A program made the position numbers and the translations under genes. A stretch of DNA of 64,000 nt, taken from positions 608,865-672,864 of the forward strand of contig NZ_PNXQ01000016.1 in assembly GCF_005217525.1 (NCBI RefSeq), read 5' to 3'. The notes beneath the pieces were generated by a model. That model was not told where the DNA came from. It saw only the letters and a program-made list of their open reading frames with translations, and made no database searches. Source of the stretch: Paenibacillus terrae. GTDB taxonomy: Bacteria > Bacillota > Bacilli > Paenibacillales > Paenibacillaceae. The number at the start of each line of letters is the position of its first letter. Positions within the stretch are counted from its first letter, which is position 1. Shown here piece by piece: positions 54,671-64,000 of this stretch.

Positions 54671-55847
54671 GATTTACCTCCACTTTCAGCTTATTGGCAG
54701 CTTCTTTGGCCGTCTTCCGTGCTGTTTCCACATCTCCCGCAGCGCTAAGCGCTACAGCCATCCGGCGTCCCGGCTTGGTTTCAGGCTTCCCGAACACTCG
54801 CACCTGTGTCCGAGGTAGCAATAATGCATCATGCAGACCTCCGATTACAAAATCCCGTGTAGCCTGTTCTGCCTTCAAGGTAGCCGAAGCCCCAGGGGTT
54901 AGCAGTGTAACCGACGGTATCGGGAATCCGAGAATGGCCCGCACATGAAGCGCAAATTCCGACAAATCCTGCGTAATCATCGTTACCATTCCCGTATCAT
55001 GCGGACGGGGGGATACTTCACTGAATACAACGCCATCAGCCGTTAAAAACAGCTCTACGCCAAACAATCCGTAACCACCCAGTTCATCCGTAATCGTACG
55101 GGCAATGTCCTCCGCGTCCGAGAGCTGCTTGTCCGTCATGCCATGAGGCTGCCATGATTCGACATAATCCCCATCCTTTTGAATGTGGCCAATCGGTGGG
55201 CAAAAAGTCGTACCCGATACCGATCTGACAGTCAATAACGTAATTTCACTCTCAAACGGAACAAAGGCTTCAACAATGACACGTGTTGTTTTGGCACGTG
55301 CGCCTTCCAGCGCCGTATTCCAGCAGGATTCCGCATCTTCGGGTGTCCGGCATACAGACTGCCCTTTACCCGACGAACTCATCAAGGGCTTGACCACGCA
55401 TGGCGTGCCCAGCTCATGAACCGCTGACCGCAACTGCTCAAAATCATCTGCAAAGCGGTAGGCGGCGGTCGGAAGCTGCAACTTCTCAGCAGCAAGCCTG
55501 CGAATGCCCTCCCGGTCCATCGTAAGACGGGCGGCCCGGGCCGTTGGAACTACGTGAAATCCCTCTTGCTCCAATTCTTCCAAAGCACTCGTAGCAATAG
55601 CTTCGATTTCAGGTACAATTATGTCGGGCTTTTCCTTGCGAATCAGTGCCTTCAACGCCTCAGCATCCTGCATATCCAAACAATAAGAACGATGAGCCAC
55701 CTGCATTGCTGGAGCCAGTTCATAGCGGTCTACAGCAATACATTCCACGCCAAGCCGCTGAGCTTCAATAATGACTTCTTTTCCCAATTCGCCGCTACCC
55801 AGCAGCAGCATTTTTTTAGCCCCGGCAGAAAAAGGAGCACCCCACAT
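54663..55847 (-). CDS. purT: Formate-dependent phosphoribosylglycinamide formyltransferase
   Basis: 394 residues, the usual PurT length. Rossmann-type N-terminus [20 protein letters not shown], then ATP-grasp with [14 protein letters not shown] (ATP-binding), [20 protein letters not shown] and PHDTGMVTM. PurT makes formyl-GAR from formate, GAR and ATP, a bypass of the folate-dependent PurN. It is separate from the main purine operon here and is followed by an overlapping GNAT gene. Confidence 0.94.
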   Translation of the reverse strand: MWGAPFSAGAKKMLLLGSGELGKEVIIEAQRLGVECIAVDRYELAPAMQVAHRSYCLDMQDAEALKALIRKEKPDIIVPEIEAIATSALEELEQEGFHVVPTARAARLTMDREGIRRLAAEKLQLPTAAYRFADDFEQLRSAVHELGTPCVVKPLMSSSGKGQSVCRTPEDAESCWNTALEGARAKTTRVIVEAFVPFESEITLLTVRSVSGTTFCPPIGHIQKDGDYVESWQPHGMTDKQLSDAEDIARTITDELGGYGLFGVELFLTADGVVFSEVSPRPHDTGMVTMITQDLSEFALHVRAILGFPIPSVTLLTPGASATLKAEQATRDFVIGGLHDALLLPRTQVRVFGKPETKPGRRMAVALSAAGDVETARKTAKEAANKLKVEVNHV

Positions 55848-55977
55848 CTTGAACTCTTCCCCCTCTGAAGATATTGCTCTGATCTCTTTTCATCTTTATT
55901 TTCAGGGTTTAGCTCCAAGAATGCAATAGCGCTCCCCATTTAATTTTACAAAAATCGCGATTTTTTGATCTTTTTTT

Positions 55978-57816
55978 TTACAAAAATCTGAACTGTGCTT
56001 CCACCAGCCCCCGATAAATTCCATGTTTTTTCATCAATTGTTCATGATTCCCACCTTCTTGGATCTGCCCATGATCCAGTACGACGATATGATCGGCATT
56101 CCGAATGGTGGACAAACGGTGAGCAACCATGAAGGAGGTTCTGCCTTCCAGCAACACCTGAAGAGCCTCCTGAATTTTTAGCTCTGTTTCCGTATCTATA
56201 CTGGCTGTGGCTTCATCCAAAATGAGAATTCGTGGATTAGCCAGCAAAGCGCGGGCAAAGGATAATAGCTGGCGCTGGCCCATGGACAGCATACCGCCCC
56301 GCTCCTCTACCTCTGTTTCATAGCCGCCCGGCAAATGAACGATGAATTCATGAGCATTGACTGCCCTGGCAGCGGCTTCAATCTCCTCATCCGTTGCATC
56401 CAGTCGACCGAATCGAATATTATCGCGGATCGTACCTGAAAAAATAAATGTATCCTGTAATACGATGCTAATTTGGCTACGCAAGCTCTCCACCGTTATA
56501 TCACGCACATTATGGCCGTCAATCGTAAGTCGTCCTGATGTAATGTCATAAAATCGGCTGAGCAGGTTAATGATTGTGCTTTTACCAGATCCGGTATGCC
56601 CGACAAGCGCAATGGATTGACCCGCCTCGACAGAGAGATTAATGCCTTTAAGCGCCTGACGTCCCTTTTCATATTCAAAAACAACTTCTTCAAAGCGGAT
56701 ATCTCCGCGAATGGGCGGCAGGTCTTGGGCTCCCGGCTTATTCGCAATATTCGGCTGTTCATCCATAAACTCAAAAATTCTTTCCGACGAAGCCATAGCA
56801 ACCAGCAACTGATTGTACATTTGGCCCAGTCGATTAATCGGGTCCCAAAAGTTCCCGACATAGTTGGCAAATGCAACCAGCAGACCTACCGTAAGCTGAT
56901 CCGTCTGAATCAGATGTGCCCCGAACCAGAACAGCACAAGCGTACCCAAGCCTCCGGTAATATCAATGAGCGGGCCGAAGACCTGATTCATGGCCGATGC
57001 TTTATCCCAAGACCGTTTGCTGGAGCTGTTCATGTTATCGAAATAAGTCATATTTTCCTGCTCCTGCGTGTATGCCTGTGTCACACGGATACCCTGAATG
57101 GACTCATTCAGATGAGAGTTGATACGGGAATTCTTCATGCGTACTTCCTGCCAAGCACGGCGGATGCGCACACGCAGCTTGGTAGAGATTAAAAACATGA
57201 TTGGAACAGTCACAATGACCGCCAGACCCAGCTTCCAGTTAATCAGCAGCAAAATGACGATGATTCCAGTGAGCTGTACACAGTCAATCAGAACGTTCAC
57301 CGCACCATTCGTAAATAGATCCTGAAGCGAGTTGATGTCATTCGTAACGCGTACCAATACAGATCCAGCCGGTCTTTTATCAAAAAAGTTGAAAGAAAGC
57401 TTCTGAATATGCTTGAACAGATCCTCACGCAGATCGTAAATGACACGTTGACCGATAATATTGGTGAATTTAATGCGGTACGTACTGGCTGCCCATTGAA
57501 TTAAATATAGCAACAGCACTGCTCCGGTTATGAGCAGCAGTAATTTTACACTCGGCAGTGCAGGCACTGTGGGAGCAATCGCCTTGTCAATGGCCAGACT
57601 GATCAGATAGGGAACGGTCAGCTTGGTGATGGTACCTAGAATCATCATGACCAGTAGTATCGGCAGGATCTGCCGGGCGTAAGGCTTCATGTATGCGAGC
57701 AATCGTTTGAACTCGGACCAGTTAAACGGTTTGTCTATGACATCATCATCCTGGTACACAAATCGCTCATTCATTTGTTTTTGAAGCGTTTTGGCTTTTT
57801 CAGCGGGTACATTCAT
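55978..57816 (-). CDS. ABC exporter half-transporter, consensus-site subunit (YfiC-like)
   Basis: 612 residues: an N-terminal six-helix membrane domain and a C-terminal nucleotide-binding domain. Walker A GHTGSGKST, signature LSMGQRQLLSFAR (Met in place of the second Gly), Walker B ILILDEATASID with the catalytic Glu, switch AHRLSTI. It pairs with the upstream gene, whose Walker B lacks the Glu, as in heterodimeric exporters such as BmrCD and TM287/288. ATG overlaps the upstream stop by 4 bp (57813-57816). Multidrug or lipid export is likely; substrate open. Confidence 0.9.
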   Translation of the reverse strand: MNVPAEKAKTLQKQMNERFVYQDDDVIDKPFNWSEFKRLLAYMKPYARQILPILLVMMILGTITKLTVPYLISLAIDKAIAPTVPALPSVKLLLLITGAVLLLYLIQWAASTYRIKFTNIIGQRVIYDLREDLFKHIQKLSFNFFDKRPAGSVLVRVTNDINSLQDLFTNGAVNVLIDCVQLTGIIVILLLINWKLGLAVIVTVPIMFLISTKLRVRIRRAWQEVRMKNSRINSHLNESIQGIRVTQAYTQEQENMTYFDNMNSSSKRSWDKASAMNQVFGPLIDITGGLGTLVLFWFGAHLIQTDQLTVGLLVAFANYVGNFWDPINRLGQMYNQLLVAMASSERIFEFMDEQPNIANKPGAQDLPPIRGDIRFEEVVFEYEKGRQALKGINLSVEAGQSIALVGHTGSGKSTIINLLSRFYDITSGRLTIDGHNVRDITVESLRSQISIVLQDTFIFSGTIRDNIRFGRLDATDEEIEAAARAVNAHEFIVHLPGGYETEVEERGGMLSMGQRQLLSFARALLANPRILILDEATASIDTETELKIQEALQVLLEGRTSFMVAHRLSTIRNADHIVVLDHGQIQEGGNHEQLMKKHGIYRGLVEAQFRFL

Positions 57817-59588
57817 GGTCTCACCTGCCTTTGGGATACACCGTCAGGAGTCTGGGCTATGTAGTCGGCGTATTGAATATGATACACATCCTGATACGGA
57901 CCTGGGGTGGCAATGAGCTGTTCATGCGTCCCTCGCTGGGCTATCCACCCTTCCTCCAGCACTACAATTTCATTAGCATGACGAAGTGAAGAAATACGGT
58001 GAGCAATAATAAAGGTCGTCCGTCCCCGCATAACCTCTTGAAAACCGGTCTGGATTTCATGCTCCGTCTCCATATCGACTGCGCTGGTCGCATCATCAAG
58101 CACCAGAATTTTCGGATTTTTGAGTAATGCGCGCGCGATGGCAATCCGTTGCTTTTGCCCGCCGGACAGCCCCAGTCCCCGTTCACCGACGACTGTGTCA
58201 TAACCCAACGGCAGCTCGGTAATAAATTCATGCGCCTGAGCCAGCTTGGATACACGTATAATGTCATCCATACTGACATGGCTTAGTCCATAAGCAATGT
58301 TGTTACGGATGGAAGATGAGAACAGGAACGTCTCCTGGAACACGGAAGATATTTGAGCACGTAAATCACGGATTTTCAAATGGCGTATATCCGTTCCATC
58401 CAGCTTGATGCTGCCTGCGTTCACATTGTAAGCACGCATAAGCAGTTGAATAATGGTGGATTTACCAGATCCGGTTCCTCCCAAAATTCCGATGACTGAT
58501 CCCGGGGGAGCATCCAGGTTGATGTCAACGACAGCGGGCAGCTTATTCCCGTAAGCAAAAGTGACATGCTCAAAGGTAACATGGCCCTCCACCTTATCAG
58601 CATCGAGCGTCAGAGCATCAGCTTCATCGGTAACATCCACCGGTTGATTCAGTAGCTCCAAGACCCGTTCACCGGAAGCTTTGGACTGGGTATAGTTATT
58701 GATATGGAAGCCAATGTTCCAGATGGGGCCGATAATGTACCAAATTAAGCTAAAAAAGGCGACAAGCTGCCCCAGGGTCAGCGACTTTTCAATAACCAGA
58801 TAGCCCCCCATGCCCAGCAGAAGAACTACACTGACCGAAGCAATCAGCTCCATAGCGGGGAAGAAACGACTCCACAGGGAAGCAGCTTGGATCTGATTAC
58901 TTTTGTATTGCTCATTTCGTACTGAAAATTTTTCAACCTCATATGATTCGCGGGCAAAAGATTTAACAGTGCGCACACCTGTTATATTTTCCTGCACCGC
59001 TGTCGTCAAGGCGCTGAGCGCAATCCGCATTTCCTGAAAGGTGGGGTGAATTCGGGATTCGAATTTAAACGTGACGAAGAGTAGCAAAGGCATGCTGATC
59101 ATCGTAATGAGGGTGAGTTGCCAGTTGATATACAGCATCATCATAGCTCCAAATACGACCATCAGTATCACATTGAGGAGTTGGGCAAAACCAAACCCGA
59201 TGAAGTTGCGAATCGCCTCCAAATCACCCGTCAAACGGGACATGAGATCCCCCGTTTTGGCAGTGTCATAATATCTGAAGGACAAAAATTGTAGCTTTTC
59301 ATAACAAGCATTGCGGAGTCGATACGCCAGATAGTTACCCAGCCGTCCACCAAAAAATCCGTGTAAAAATTGCATAAAGCCTTTGACGATCACGACTCCC
59401 AGTACAGTTAGAGCCAGCGCGGGAACTTTCCCAAAGTCACCGGGGATGATAGCGTTATCAATTAGCCTTTGGAGCAGGTTTGGATACACCAGTCCCAGGG
59501 CCGTCGCTATCGCAAGGCATAGAATGGAAAGAAACAGATAATGTCTCCTCTCACGAAAAAAGCCCTGCAATTGCCTGAGCACTTCCAT
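57813..59588 (-). CDS. ABC exporter half-transporter, degenerate-site subunit (YfiB-like)
   Basis: 591 residues, same architecture. Walker A GGTGSGKST, signature LSGGQKQRIAIARAL (canonical), but Walker B reads LVLDDATSAVD, with Asp in place of the catalytic Glu. Such a subunit forms the non-hydrolysing site of a heterodimer, while the partner downstream forms the active one. First gene of the two-gene operon; about 340 bp upstream is non-coding. Confidence 0.9.
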   Translation of the reverse strand: MEVLRQLQGFFRERRHYLFLSILCLAIATALGLVYPNLLQRLIDNAIIPGDFGKVPALALTVLGVVIVKGFMQFLHGFFGGRLGNYLAYRLRNACYEKLQFLSFRYYDTAKTGDLMSRLTGDLEAIRNFIGFGFAQLLNVILMVVFGAMMMLYINWQLTLITMISMPLLLFVTFKFESRIHPTFQEMRIALSALTTAVQENITGVRTVKSFARESYEVEKFSVRNEQYKSNQIQAASLWSRFFPAMELIASVSVVLLLGMGGYLVIEKSLTLGQLVAFFSLIWYIIGPIWNIGFHINNYTQSKASGERVLELLNQPVDVTDEADALTLDADKVEGHVTFEHVTFAYGNKLPAVVDINLDAPPGSVIGILGGTGSGKSTIIQLLMRAYNVNAGSIKLDGTDIRHLKIRDLRAQISSVFQETFLFSSSIRNNIAYGLSHVSMDDIIRVSKLAQAHEFITELPLGYDTVVGERGLGLSGGQKQRIAIARALLKNPKILVLDDATSAVDMETEHEIQTGFQEVMRGRTTFIIAHRISSLRHANEIVVLEEGWIAQRGTHEQLIATPGPYQDVYHIQYADYIAQTPDGVSQRQVRP

Positions 59589-59932
59589 GTCAATGTCCCT
59601 CCATTAGTTGCACGACGTTGTTATATGGCTTAGTGAAGTTTACCATTCGCATTCCAAGGCGGCAAAGAGGATAACTGACCGTTTTCAGGCAGGTTCGCAA
59701 TTGGCGGGTGATTAGACAAATTAAATCGCTTTCTTATTATTGAATATGGCTAATTACTCGGTATTGCTGTCTTTTTGGAGCATGCGTAAAACACCGGATT
59801 GTCCCGCAACCCGGTGTCTAATGAAAGATATGCTTGTTCATGAAGCGACTGTAGCCCGCAATCTGGACGGAATGCTTATTAGGTGGCTGATTAGCGTATT
59901 TGAAAAAATGATCTTAGTCTACACGCAAAGAA
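59589..59932. other. Intergenic region between the ABC exporter and the dynamin gene
   Basis: No gene supported. A hairpin ACACCGG...CCGGTGT (about 59789-59817), followed on the minus strand by TTTTACG, can end the dynamin gene. The remaining sequence is AT-rich and should contain the ABC operon promoter; I could not assign it. Confidence 0.5.
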
Positions 59933-62900
59933 TTACGTTAGCGATTCTTCCAGCTCCAAGGCGGCGATCCGACTGGCAAGCTCTTCCCAAACCTGTGGCT
60001 GCTCACCACCCGTAAGTGCATGCTCCATACCGCGAATCGTCTCCAGCATCTGCTCCCGAAGCTGAGCCGTCTGCCACGTTTGTTCCTCCTGCACCAATGT
60101 AATGTAAAAAGAGGACATTCGTTCCCGTTGTTGCTCTACAGCTTCCCCGATTCGCTCACGCAGCACCGGCTCCAGTGTGGTTTGCAGACCCGCACGGCCA
60201 GATCCTTCAAAAAATAGCTTTGGATTTTTAAAGCTGTTCCAATATTCTTTCCAATGAACGGACTCCTGCAAGGAAATTTCAATCAGTTCGGGAACAGCCC
60301 ATTCTCTGGGTTCGGGAATCGTGCAATCCAGTCCTTCCAGCTGATGGTTCATGTCCTCTACGCACCGCTGTATAGCCTTGCGTACCAAGCTTTGTCCCGT
60401 TTTTTCCAGCCTCAGCGTAGTTGCCAGCAATTCTTGTGACAGTTCCAGTTCGATCAGGCGCATCAGCTCACGGCCACAAGAAGCAAATGCTGAACGAAGA
60501 TCGCCCACACCTTCCCGCAGGACAGACGGATGAAACGCCTCTGCCATAAACTCTCCAGTCCGATAAGCCAGCCGTTGACGTACGTGAAACAACAGTTCAT
60601 CGGTTTCCCCAGACAACACGGCTGAACCACTGCTATTAGACAAGCTCAGTAACGTTTGCTCCAGTTCCTCGCGGATATGGGTTAATCGCTTCAACCGTCC
60701 TTCGCGTTCCTCCACGCTATATCTGGCATCTGCGGCGTGCTGCACTATCCGGCTTCGCAGCCGACCCAACTCCTGCATGGCGGAAGCGATGGACAGTCCG
60801 GCCAGCTCTTCGGCTGCAAATGCTGAAAAATCATCTTCAAACGCATCAAAACGTGAAACGGCACGCAGCGAACTCTCTCCTTGCTCTGCTGCTTCCAGCG
60901 CCAGCATACTAGACAGCGGATAAATACGCGGCTTACGAATCCCGTTCGCTTGCAGTTGCTCCTGCACATGCCGCGTTACAGATTGAAGCTCTTCTTCGGA
61001 CGAAGCAAGGTCCGCTGCATTGACGATAAAAAAGGTCTGATCCAGCGCCAATGTCTCTTTCACCCGGCCCAATTGGTTTAAAAATTGACGGTCTCCTTGG
61101 GTAAACGCGTGATTATAGTACGTGACAAATACAAGAGCGTCCGCATGCTTCATATAATTGAAGGTCACACCTGTGTGACGCGCATTGACTGAATCCGCTC
61201 CAGGCGTATCCACAAGTACAATCCCCTGACGGGTCAGAGGACAGTCATAATAAAGGTCAATATGCTCCACAAAGCATGACTTATGCTCAGACGCGACAAA
61301 ATCCCGATATTGGTCCAGATTTACTTGAAGCTGCTGGCCCAGCAAACGTTCAGCTTCTCCCCATCCAGCGGCGGCAGCCTTCAAAAAGCTGTAGTGGGGC
61401 CGTCCGGCAGGGTGAATGCCTTCCGGGGATAACGCATGTATGGCATCCTGCCATCCCTCTACACCGGGCTCTCCCAGTCCTAACAGCCGAAACGAGTATT
61501 TAAGGTCTTCCCGCAAAGCGTCCACTGATTTCATATGGACGTCGGCGGTGGCATGGCGCTCCTGGCTTGCGGGCGCCATAATCCGGTTAATTGCCGCTGT
61601 CGTCGGATGCGGCGATACGGGCAACACCGCTTCGCCCAGCAAAGCGTTGGCGAAGCTGGACTTCCCGGCGCTGAACGCTCCGAACAGCGCCAGCGTGAAC
61701 CGCCCGCCTTCCAGCGCAGCGGCGCGGGCGTGCAAATCCCGTACTGCCGCTTGCATGGCAGGGTACGGGCTCAGCAATGCAGCGGCGGCCTGCAAGCGGG
61801 ACGCTGCTGCATCCAGCCGCGTGCGGCGGCCTCCGGCAGCGGGCTGTGCTGCCGCCGTGCCCGCAAGCGGCTGCGCCGCTGCGGCGTGTGCGCCTCCGGC
61901 GGCAATACGCGCAGCGCCCGCTGGCGTGGCCAAAGCCGCAGCGATGGTTTCCGCCGCAGGCGCTGGCGCAGCCGCCCGGGGCAACGCACCGGGTGCGACG
62001 GCACGCGGCAGCAGGCTGCGCAGCGCGGTGGCGTGCGCAGCCGAGGCGCTTAGGCGGGCACGATAACGGCCTGCCGCGTCCGCCTGCGCCAGCAGATCGG
62101 TGCGCGCGTACGCCAGCGCCGCGCGGTGTGCTTCGGCCTGCGCAGCTAGCTGCACCAGCAGGCGGTCTGCCAGCGCCAGCGCCTTGCGGCGGCAATCTGC
62201 CGTAACGGCGCTGCGCAGATCCTTGCAATAGTTCAGCGTATACTCCGGCGACAACGCGGTTTCCTTCACCGTCTGCTCAATCAGTCTCCGATCCGTCACA
62301 GGACGAATTTCGTCCAGCTCCTGCTCCATCGTAGCCGACCACAAACCATGCCCATCCCCCCAGGAACGCAGCAGCTCTCGCACATGAGGAAGCAACTGCC
62401 CCTCCACCTGATCAGCCAGCATACCAGTCAGTCGTTCTAATCGGTTTTCCTTCTCCCGCTCCGTCTTTCCTCCGGCAAACCATAGCCCGGCCTTGAAGCC
62501 CGGCTTGCGGCTCTCCAAATATTCCCCCGCCGCCTCACGCAGCTCCGCAGGTGTCAAATGAGCATGCTCCAGTACATGATCCAGCTCTTGTCGCAGCCGT
62601 TTATGCTCCTGATCTGGTAGTATATTCCAGAGTTTATCCTCTTGCTGCAAAACTTCCAGTTCCATATCCAGACGCGAAATGACTTCCTCCCCGCCTGCCT
62701 CTTCCAACAACGTATTCAGTTCCTCTTCCTCGGCAGCCTGCACAGCCTCCACATGTTGATCCGCCAAATGGCGCATGGAGGAAACCAAACTGTACGACAA
62801 TAGCTCTGTTTTTCGCTCAAACAGTGCTTTGATCAGTAACGGCAGCTCTTCCCATTGGTTCCAGGGATGGCTTTTCTCTTTCAAGGAGGTGAACAGTATA

Positions 62901-63613
62901 TCCGTGTAATGAACCTGCCAAGCATGGAAGCTGGCCTCCACCTCACTACGATAGCGTGTAAATGAAAGCTCTCGTTCTCGATGCTTATCTATTTGATTAA
63001 TAATCAAATATAATGGCTTGCCCCAATCTGACAGGCTTTTGGCAAAGGACAAATTATTTTCCGATTGAACATGGTTATAATCCATCACATAAAAAACAAT
63101 ATCCGCCCAGTGCAAAGCAGAATGTGTCGCCAGCGCATGACCGTGGTCCGTAGAATCGACACCAGGTGTATCCAGCAGCACCCCTCCGCCAGCTAACATC
63201 GGGACATCCTCCCATACCTGAACCGATTCATAAGCTCCGCCATTTTTACAATATTCAGCCAGTTCGGACAGAGAGGTTTCCAGCACCTCAGGCTCCAGGT
63301 TTTCTGATGTTTTGGCCGGATGAATTAGCGCTCTCGAACGTCCGTAACGGATGGACACCACATTAGCACTCGTAGGAACTGGCCCAGAAGGCAGCACTGT
63401 TTTGCCGCACAGACTGTTAATCAAGCTCGATTTCCCTGCGGAAAAATGCCCACAAAATGCTATGGTCAGTTCCTCTGCATCCGCCTTCTCCAGCAAGTCA
63501 GCTACGGCTTTCGCTCCTTCCTCATCCCCGGCTGTGCGCAAAAAATTCCGTAGCTGTTCTATCGTATTCAATTCTTCCTGAGCATTCCCTGTAATCGTTT
63601 GCATCATAAGCAA
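59933..63613 (-). CDS. Dynamin-like protein with two GTPase domains (DynA/YpbR-like)
   Basis: About 1,226 residues. Two tandem dynamin-type GTPase units: the first has GHFSAGKSS (about 55-63), DTPG and NQID; the second has GAFSAGKSS (about 650), DTPG and NAAD. This head-to-tail fusion is that of Bacillus DynA, a cytosolic membrane-binding protein involved in membrane surveillance and repair. The linker between the units is extremely alanine- and arginine-rich and encoded by very GC-rich DNA (about 61700-62210). A TTG at 63613 has AAGGAG 8 bp upstream; ATG 63607 or GTG 63622 are alternatives. A copy of the conserved upstream element lies about 120 bp before it. Confidence 0.9.
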   Translation of the reverse strand: MLMMQTITGNAQEELNTIEQLRNFLRTAGDEEGAKAVADLLEKADAEELTIAFCGHFSAGKSSLINSLCGKTVLPSGPVPTSANVVSIRYGRSRALIHPAKTSENLEPEVLETSLSELAEYCKNGGAYESVQVWEDVPMLAGGGVLLDTPGVDSTDHGHALATHSALHWADIVFYVMDYNHVQSENNLSFAKSLSDWGKPLYLIINQIDKHRERELSFTRYRSEVEASFHAWQVHYTDILFTSLKEKSHPWNQWEELPLLIKALFERKTELLSYSLVSSMRHLADQHVEAVQAAEEEELNTLLEEAGGEEVISRLDMELEVLQQEDKLWNILPDQEHKRLRQELDHVLEHAHLTPAELREAAGEYLESRKPGFKAGLWFAGGKTEREKENRLERLTGMLADQVEGQLLPHVRELLRSWGDGHGLWSATMEQELDEIRPVTDRRLIEQTVKETALSPEYTLNYCKDLRSAVTADCRRKALALADRLLVQLAAQAEAHRAALAYARTDLLAQADAAGRYRARLSASAAHATALRSLLPRAVAPGALPRAAAPAPAAETIAAALATPAGAARIAAGGAHAAAAQPLAGTAAAQPAAGGRRTRLDAAASRLQAAAALLSPYPAMQAAVRDLHARAAALEGGRFTLALFGAFSAGKSSFANALLGEAVLPVSPHPTTAAINRIMAPASQERHATADVHMKSVDALREDLKYSFRLLGLGEPGVEGWQDAIHALSPEGIHPAGRPHYSFLKAAAAGWGEAERLLGQQLQVNLDQYRDFVASEHKSCFVEHIDLYYDCPLTRQGIVLVDTPGADSVNARHTGVTFNYMKHADALVFVTYYNHAFTQGDRQFLNQLGRVKETLALDQTFFIVNAADLASSEEELQSVTRHVQEQLQANGIRKPRIYPLSSMLALEAAEQGESSLRAVSRFDAFEDDFSAFAAEELAGLSIASAMQELGRLRSRIVQHAADARYSVEEREGRLKRLTHIREELEQTLLSLSNSSGSAVLSGETDELLFHVRQRLAYRTGEFMAEAFHPSVLREGVGDLRSAFASCGRELMRLIELELSQELLATTLRLEKTGQSLVRKAIQRCVEDMNHQLEGLDCTIPEPREWAVPELIEISLQESVHWKEYWNSFKNPKLFFEGSGRAGLQTTLEPVLRERIGEAVEQQRERMSSFYITLVQEEQTWQTAQLREQMLETIRGMEHALTGGEQPQVWEELASRIAALELEESLT

Positions 63614-63673
63614 TAATTCCACTCCTTGTCCCTTAGCTGCCTCAAATAGCTTTATTGTAGCATTCCTTAGACG

Positions 63674-63691
63674 CTGTGAGAATCATCACAG
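63674..63691. promoter_or_regulatory. Inverted repeat upstream of the dynamin gene
   Basis: CTGTGA-N6-TCACAG, 60 bp upstream of the start. A short candidate operator; arms of 6 bp could be chance. Confidence 0.3.
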
Positions 63692-63733
63692 TTAAGGATT
63701 TTGCAAAAATCCACAAATCGCCGTGACATCAGT

Positions 63734-63770
63734 AATATATGTATCGAATTGATTTTATTCGTCTATACAT
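63734..63770 (-). promoter_or_regulatory. Conserved element, copy C
   Basis: Shares TTCGTCTAT and the flanking TATAT/GTAT blocks in the same order as copies A and B; the centre is more diverged. Upstream of the dynamin gene. Confidence 0.45.
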
Positions 63771-63826
63771 TACACCTTGGAGCGGCTGAATCTAATTTTG
63801 TAAAATCCTGAATTAAAAAGATGTTA

Positions 63827-63876
63827 AAAAAAGGCGCTCCCCGCCATGTACATGACTTTGGGAAACCGCCTTTTTA
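63827..63876 (-). terminator. Terminator of the peroxidase gene
   Basis: GGCG...CCC and GGG...CGCC pair, with an A-run on one side and a T-run on the other; on the minus strand it follows the stop at 63922. Confidence 0.55.
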
Positions 63877-63921
63877 TCAATAATACCAATAAGTTCATCT
63901 CATTCTGTCCAAAACTGATCT

Positions 63922-64000
63922 TTACAGCAACGCTTCAATATCCTCTTCCATATCCAGAGGATCGGTCGTCGCCTCAAAGCGTTTGACCACTTTCCCGTTC
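63922..64000 (-). CDS. Glutathione peroxidase-like protein, C-terminal fragment
   Basis: Only the last 25 codons are in the window (NGKVVKRFEATTDPLDMEED ending in IEALL). This matches the usual end of bacterial thiol (glutathione) peroxidases, whose last strand and helix read GxVVxRF...P...IE.LL. The catalytic Cys lies outside the window, so the call is tentative. Confidence 0.55.
   Translation of the reverse strand, partial: NGKVVKRFEATTDPLDMEEDIEALL

Noticed and set aside
55950..55965. Perfect 16-bp palindrome AAAAATCGCGATTTTT near purT
   Set aside because: It has no loop for a terminator hairpin, does not match the PurR box, and its A/T ends make it likely by chance.
61535..62228. Long open frames on both strands inside the dynamin gene
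   Set aside because: They result from the GC-rich, stop-poor linker; the proteins are Arg/Ala/Pro-rich low complexity without ribosome sites.

Overview
The window reads as chromosomal DNA of a low-to-middle GC Gram-positive, most probably a Paenibacillus of the P. polymyxa group. Supporting signs are strong GGAGG-type ribosome binding sites, Bacillus-type regulators and operators (Fur, paired AraR boxes, an ECF/SigW-like promoter), ParE/ParC topoisomerase IV, a double-GTPase dynamin and a large non-ribosomal peptide synthetase (NRPS). Most genes lie on the minus strand. I saw no rRNA, tRNA, CRISPR array, transposase or prophage gene. The species call is inference.

Layout. 1-6 kb: a LysR regulator (cut by the window edge) divergent from an amino-acid exporter, an aromatic-acid-exporter-type membrane protein, and a translationally coupled SsuABC/TauABC-like uptake operon. 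6-12 kb: M32 carboxypeptidase, beta-carbonic anhydrase, PadR regulator, a small membrane-protein/DUF2653 pair behind a SigW-like promoter, and an AT-rich pair of a TetR regulator and a lactonase-like metallo-hydrolase broken by a frameshift. 12-17.5 kb: a five-gene operon matching the uncharacterised STM4011-STM4015 set (two radical SAM enzymes, a sulfatase-fold hydrolase, an ATP-grasp-like protein and a leucine-rich-repeat protein). 17.7-21.5 kb: a drug-efflux operon with one MFS pump and two different membrane-fusion proteins. 21.8-23.2 kb: a Fur-controlled flavodoxin with an unknown partner. 23.3-25 kb: araA with two AraR boxes. 25.2-38.8 kb: a 4,094-residue NRPS with an MFS exporter. 39.7-41.4 kb: an RlmI-like methyltransferase and an RluA-type pseudouridine synthase. 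41.5-44.2 kb: MarR plus DHA2 efflux pump, and a second MarR. 44.5-49 kb: parE-parC. 49-52 kb: SGNH hydrolase and ABC transporter operon. 52.3-59.6 kb: AIM24-family protein, CAP-domain secreted protein, purT plus GNAT, and a heterodimeric ABC exporter. 59.9-64 kb: dynamin-like protein and the end of a glutathione peroxidase gene.

The points most worth a second look are the STM4011-4015 operon; the NRPS, which carries a remnant adenylation domain, two extra half condensation domains and an epimerase-like terminal domain without a thioesterase; and a roughly 34-bp partly palindromic element that occurs upstream of three unrelated minus-strand operons (near 5,985, 52,172 and 63,752). The TetR/lactonase pair shares a 20-bp operator-like sequence in front of both genes, which supports autoregulation of that small island.

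Gene starts were moved from the longest open frame to the best ribosome binding site where the sequence gave a clear reason. No database search was possible, so family names rest on recognised motifs and overall sequence character.
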